64,000 nt of DNA from Polytrichum commune. Taxonomy: Eukaryota; Streptophyta; Polytrichopsida; Polytrichales; Polytrichaceae. The stretch lies in NCBI GenBank assembly GCA_950295325.1, contig OX485809.1, positions 16,554,001 through 16,618,000 on the forward strand, written 5' to 3'. The position numbers and the translations under genes are program-made. The notes beneath the pieces are model-generated. The model worked only from the letters and a program-made list of their open reading frames with translations, was not told the DNA's origin and did no database searches. Below, piece by piece: positions 59,815 through 64,000 of the stretch (its first letter is position 1; the number at the start of each line of letters is the position of its first letter).

Positions 59815-60450
59815 AATGATATAATAAAAATGAGACCATTGACTACACCAAAGTGCCCTTGGCTTTGGTAAAACGACTATAATGGGTTACTCAAATGCAA
59901 GACAATTGACGATGGTTATGCCTATGATTGCGCACCACACAAGGGCCAAATAAAATGAACTCACTGCCAAACTATTGTCACAATAGATAGTGTGAGTGTG
60001 AGTGAGAGCACCACAGGCCTTGGCTTGGTGGTTAGGGCTGATGGCCCCCAATGAGGAGGTTGTGGGTTCTATTCCCCATGCCGGCGTGGTGCTCACCACC
60101 TTAGTCCACCCAACTATGGTGGGGGGGGGGTCCTTGGACCTTGTTGTATGGGTACCTCAAAGCCCTTTGGGGGGATACCATGTCCGGTATCTTCAAGGCA
60201 CTAGTGGCTAGCTAGGAACTAGTATAGTGTGTCACTATAGTGTCCATCCTCGAAAGGGGAGAGTAGTATTGTCCCAATGTCCCCTTGTCCAGTGGGCATC
60301 GGGTCATTGACATTACGAACGGACACTTTATTCACGCCGGCCCCTTGCTAAAAAGGGACCGGAGTTTCTATCTATCTTCTATCTATCTGTGAGTGTGAGT
60401 GTGAATGACAACCACAAATGCATGGATGGATGTTTGAGGGACCATGAACC
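59815..60450 (+). repeat. Family-W repeat interrupted by a SINE
   Basis: The left part (59815-60004) carries CCAAAGTGCCCTTGGCTTTG and AATGAACTCACTGCCAAACT. After the SINE, GACAACCACAAATGCATGGA corresponds to GATTGTCACAAATGCATGTA at 55915, so the SINE interrupts one family-W unit. Confidence 0.75.
60005..60388 (+). mobile_element. tRNA-derived SINE with 13-bp target duplication
   Basis: The head carries A-box-like TGGCTTGGTGG (60021-60031) and B-box-like GGTTCTATTCC (60065-60075), the internal RNA polymerase III promoter layout of tRNA-derived SINEs. The tail is a TCTA-type simple repeat (about 60368-60387). GTGAGTGTGAGTG lies on both sides (59992-60004, 60389-60401). The element is 384 bp, codes for no protein and would depend on a LINE for movement. 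A G run (60120-60130) lies inside. Confidence 0.93.
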
Positions 60451-60810
60451 CTAATATAGGAAATAAACTACCCAACTATCAGTTAGAACCTTGAATAAAT
60501 TAAAATAAACATGTTTTCACTCTAGTTAAACTTATTTGAGAACACTTAGCTATGGTACTACATGTTATGAAAGGTCCAAGTTCATTGGAATGCAACCCAC
60601 GGCGATAAAGGGTCAACCTTTGTGGATTGCAACAACACCTTCTAGGTCAAACATTTTGCTACTAGATGTTCGCACTAGCCTATTTGGCTAGGGGACAAAT
60701 TCCTTTGGTCTCAAATATGAGTAAAGGGCACCAACTCAACCTTAAGCTAGCATGATAGGGATTTTATTTTTATTTTTTTACATTTTTTAAAGTTTTTGGT
60801 CAATGCACAA
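60451..60810. other. Gene-free stretch
   Basis: No gene or clear repeat seen. Confidence 0.45.
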
Positions 60811-60979
60811 CATTATTAAGCAATATGCGTTTGTTCATGTGGGTCTTGAGAATATAACCATGGGATGCCCCAACCTAGTGCAAGGAGACTCAAATAAAGT
60901 TTGAATCTACACTAGGTTGGGGCGTCCCAGAGTTATATTCTTAGGGCCCACATGAATGAACGCACACTACGTAATAATG
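60811..60979. mobile_element. Near-perfect hairpin element
   Basis: The left arm CATTATTAAGCAATATGCGT through ATGCCCCAACCTAGTG pairs with the right arm CACTAGGTTGGGGCGTCCC through GTAATAATG. The loop is only about 25 bases. It is a 169-bp foldback element, probably a MITE. Confidence 0.85.
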
Positions 60980-61304
60980 TTATGTGGTTTGCTACATGAT
61001 ATCATTGAATAGGGTCAGGAATAATCTCATCCAATTAGCAATTGGCTATCACAAAGATTGGCATTTCAAGTTTTAATATCGAAGTTGAGATGCACAGTTA
61101 TAGGAGGTTGAGTTCAAGATTATCTTTCTCTTGAAGTGATCACATAGATCCTAACAATTGTATTACCGACTAAACCTAGAATGGTCTATAGAATATGAGA
61201 ACGTAGTCCAAATTGAGCATTGTAGCATGTGTCCTTTTGGTGCCCATTCTTGCTTAAATCCTTGCCATATAAGGTAGACATCCTTTAATTGATTATTTTC
61301 TTAT
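60980..61304. other. Gene-free stretch
   Basis: The part near 61150-61260 (ACCTAGAATGGTCTATAG, TGTCCTTTTGGTGCC) resembles family X in reverse, weakly. No gene is seen. Confidence 0.4.
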
Positions 61305-61930
61305 TCGGAAACCTATATTTGAGTGGTATGTGCTTTGTTATGCCTCCAATAATGAATACCAAAAAGACACATGTCTAAAGAGATTGGATTGTGTGCTCGA
61401 AATTGGGGGGGGGGGGGCTATATGACCATTTCATGAGCACAAGACATCACTTTGATGATGAACAAGATATTTATATGAACTATGAATATTATGAAGAAAG
61501 TGTCTCCAACCTCGATTTGGATATGCCAACCAGCTTGTACCAATCACATGTTTCATATCAACAAAAACAAATAGAACAAAACAATCATTTCAGACACATC
61601 TACCTTACTAACACTCAAACATAAGGCAAAAGGGTCTTAAATGGTTACTTTTTCCAACTAGTCCACTTCCCATGGGATGTAAACGTATTATCACAACAAG
61701 TTGGTTATCAAATCCAAATCAAGGCCATAGCCACTTTTCTCGTACTTTATGAGAACTCGCATGAGTATCCTATTCATTATCTAAGCAAAGATTCTCGTGC
61801 TCATTGAATGGCCACGTAGATCCCCTAATTATGTTGACTATTGAACTTACAACAATTATCCTATATTGAGCATGCAGTCTGATCTCTTTTCAAACACCTC
61901 TCTTATTTATAACCGTTCTTAAAACCACAC
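61305..61930. repeat. Two family-X copies facing each other
   Basis: A plus-strand copy (61305-61600) is followed by a minus-strand copy (61655-61930), so together they can fold back. The plus copy carries a G run of about 13 (61405-61417) after AAATTG, the same place where the copy at 15800 has one. A 77-codon frame (61391-61624) is a translation of the repeat. Confidence 0.75.
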
Positions 61931-62031
61931 CGGACCACATTCTAATAAGTCTCGCATTCATGCCTTATTCCTCCAAGTGGGTAGACCAAATTGGATACAT
62001 AGAGCACCAACTATAAATAACTTCAAAGGAG

Positions 62032-62048
62032 GGGGGGGGGAGGGGGGG
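62032..62048. repeat. Poly-G tract
   Basis: Two G runs separated by a single A lie in otherwise AT-rich sequence. Confidence 0.95.
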
Positions 62049-62252
62049 CAAAAAGGAATAACTGCAGCCTACGAGCACGCATGGCACCGCGTGTTATGAT
62101 GAGGCCAATCATGTGGCCTCGAAGGGGGTGGCGGGATAGGCTAGCACTATTTGCACTTAGCACAACTGGCCGGAATTAAATGGGAGATTTAAAAAATGAT
62201 GAGGTGGTGGTGGTGAGTTCCAAGGTGTTCCTAGCAGAGCCCTTCATTGGGT

Positions 62253-62700
62253 GCCCATACCCATGCCCATGCCCATGGGTTTTGGGTGGGCATGGGTGCA
62301 ATATTATTGTTCATGGGTGGGCATGGGTGGGCATGGCTGCGATATTATTGTTCATGGGTGGGCATGGGTGGGCATGGCTGCGATATTATTGTTCATGGGT
62401 GGGCATGGGTGGGCATGACTGCGATATTACTGTTCATGGGTGGGCATGGGTTTGATATTATAATGGGTGGGCATGGGTGGGCATGGGTGGGGCACAATTA
62501 CACAATCATACAAGACACATTACACAATTACACAATACACATTACACAATTTTTGAATACATGGGCGCAATTTGAATAGCATGGGTGGGCACATGTGATG
62601 CTATGTGTGGGCATGGGTGGGCATGGGTGCGCACATGTGATGCTATGGGTGGGCATGGGTGGGCATAGGTCACTACTGATGGGCATGGTCTGGGTATGGG
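62253..62700. repeat. G-rich minisatellite based on GGGCATGGGT
   Basis: Units of about 57 bp, made of GGGTGGGCATGGGTGGGCATG plus CTGCGATATTATTGTTCAT, repeat three to four times at 62285-62470. Shorter GGGCATGGGT units are scattered to 62700, separated by an ACACATTACACAATT repeat at 62505-62550. Open frames reading repeated WAWVGM are artefacts of the repeat. Runs of GGG at short spacing could form G-quadruplexes. Confidence 0.92.
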
Positions 62701-62787
62701 TGCAATTAAAAAGGAAAATGTTGGGCTCTGGTTCCTAGCTAGCAAAAGGCCTCCTTAAAGCAAAGCGGAGTCCTTGAAATATATGCA

Positions 62788-63140
62788 TTGTTAAGGAGTG
62801 CCCGCCTCGGGCTTCCACTTGGTCACACGCTCCGAGACGAGGACCTCCCGCTTTAGTCTCACTTTAATAGGCGTTGGGAGATCCCGGGGTCTCCGGGCGG
62901 GCGGGCCCCGCTCACGCGTACGGGTGTCAAAGGGAGAGCCAATCGAAGGGGTCCTTGGGCGGGCCCCACTCATGCGTACGAGTGTCGAAGGGGGAGCCAA
63001 TCGAAGGGGTTTCATCACCCAACCATATTCCCTTCTCCTCGCCCCGATGTGCCTACGTGGCGCGAGGCAAGCGAGGCGGGCCCCAAAAGATCTTCACTCA
63101 TCTTCGATCCGTGGTTTGGACTCAACAAAACTATGGTAGC
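62788..63140. other. Unassigned GC-rich, CpG-rich island
   Basis: Strongly GC-rich sequence beginning TGTTAAGGAGTGCCCGCC. It contains two copies of a roughly 60-bp unit (GCGGGCCCCGCTCACGCGTA, then GAGCCAATCGAAGGGG) near 62898-63010. The leading TG could mark a long terminal repeat, but no matching second copy or CA end is found here. It may be a fragment of an LTR element. Confidence 0.4.
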
Positions 63141-63388
63141 TAGCTAGTCTTGCAAGCCGTCTCGATGTTTATTGAATTATTCCAAGATTCGGGTGAAATG
63201 TTTGAAAACTACTTTGGCCAAAACAAAAAACATTAATAATGAGACTTTGAGGGTGTAGTGGAATATTCTAATTGGTCGTAACGAGGTGTTGACAATAACC
63301 TATGTATTCGACAATGGTGCGAAGATACCACCTTGGGACTATAGAAGGCATTTCGGGTTTCATATTTACAAGCTTCGGTTGGCCATAT

Positions 63389-63624
63389 GAACCTTATGGC
63401 GGGGCACCGGTGTTCTGAATAATTCGGAGTCTCCTTGATGATTGGTTTTTGTGGTTGTAAGTGATTGATCATAGAAACCAACTTCGAAGATCAGAGCGTG
63501 TACAAGACGTCGAGATAATCTCAAAGTTGTTTTGATTGCCTTCAACTGACCATTTTTGACGTCGACACGGGCTTTAGAGTTTAGCTGGTGCATTATGGGA
63601 CACCGGTTTCCCACCATAAGGTTC
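63389..63624. mobile_element. Family-V MITE, copy 2
   Basis: It starts GAACCTTATGGCGGGGCACC and ends CACCATAAGGTTC, flanked by ATAT on both sides (63385-63388, 63625-63628). It is collinear with 10786-11020 throughout, including GATAATCTCAA and GACCATTTTT. Confidence 0.85.
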
Positions 63625-63628
63625 ATAT

Positions 63629-64000
63629 GAGACAACCAAGCCACATGAAGAGGAGGTGGCGGTGAAAGTACTCCACGAAGTTAGTGAGTCGAACTCGCCG
63701 TGCACATCTCTCCTCCACACCAAATGTGAGCACTTTCCCTTTATTTTCATCCAAAAATTGTTGGGAAAGCCATTGCACTTGTTGATTCATGGACAACCAC
63801 AAGGAAGCGTTGTGATCACATCTCGCATGCTAACTCAAAAGAAACAAGGTTCATGAGGTGTCCTCCAATGCGATACCCATGTATAGGTGAATGCATGGTA
63901 TCAAGTAAGAGAATGAGGGAGAGATGACGCTAGATTTAGGTCGGCATAAACGAAAGACTTTTTATGCTTGATTAAACCTGCAAACTCAAATGTGTACATG
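63629..64000. other. Gene-free end of window
   Basis: A 66-codon open frame (63656-63856) has no recognised domain. ATAGGTGAATGCATGGTATC near 63882 recurs near 9233. Confidence 0.4.

Noticed and set aside
62180-62579. Frames encoding repeated WAWVGM
   Set aside because: They follow the GGGCATGGGT minisatellite; the period leaves frames open by chance.
63389-63644. Minus-strand 92-codon frame as a conserved gene, since a similar one occurs at 10759-11022
   Set aside because: The similarity comes from two copies of the same 235-bp MITE; the reading has no domain.
1-64000. CRISPR array or bacterial defence system
   Set aside because: The tandem repeats here lack uniform unique spacers, the genes have introns, and the telomere unit is of plant type.

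Overview
The window is nuclear DNA from a land plant. The evidence is spliced genes with GT-AG introns, a plant-type alpha/beta-hydrolase of the methylesterase (MES) family, interstitial TTTAGGG-type telomeric repeats, and a dense mix of plant-style transposons (hAT, CACTA-like, Harbinger/Tourist-like, pogo-like, Mutator-like, a tRNA-type SINE). The species cannot be named from sequence alone. Most of the window is AT-rich, gene-poor and repeat-derived; most short open frames in it look like chance or transposon remnants.

Only two host genes can be supported, both on the + strand. (1) At 1548-5257, six exons whose intron phases fit throughout encode an acidic/coiled-coil N-terminal part followed by a cysteine-rich, PAN/apple-like plant-conserved domain. 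Its 5' exon may lie at the left edge (2-68). (2) At 19812-23956, five in-phase exons encode a complete 377-residue MES-family protein of the MES11-15 type. The catalytic serine position is Asn (residue 199), while the Asp and His of the triad are kept. In both genes the 5'-most intron I can see (the presumed first intron of gene 1, intron 1 of the MES gene) holds a tandem array of about 220-250 bp units.

The rest is a layered transposon landscape. 6.9-17.7 kb: several inverted-repeat families (named T, X, Y, Z, V here). 26.0-28.2 kb: a three-level nest, in which a tandem duplication is split by a TA-flanked foldback element, itself split by a 1368-bp non-autonomous hAT element with a perfect 8-bp target duplication. 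29.0-29.7 kb: a pogo/Tigger-like relic. 34.3-38.3 kb: foldback and CACTA-like elements. 41.7-45.1 kb: foldback, a Mutator-like insertion and a Harbinger-like MITE. 49.98-54.65 kb: a 4.7-kb hAT element with long terminal inverted repeats and an intron-containing but mutated transposase gene. 55-63.6 kb: more MITEs, a clean SINE with a 13-bp target duplication, and a G-rich minisatellite.

The most unusual features are the minisatellites built from 3' splice sites in two introns of the hAT transposase gene, the Asn-for-Ser change in the MES protein, the paired intron arrays in the two host genes, and the many long poly-G tracts, two of which arose at the same site in different copies of one repeat family. 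I found no CRISPR array, rRNA, tRNA gene or bacterial-type operon.
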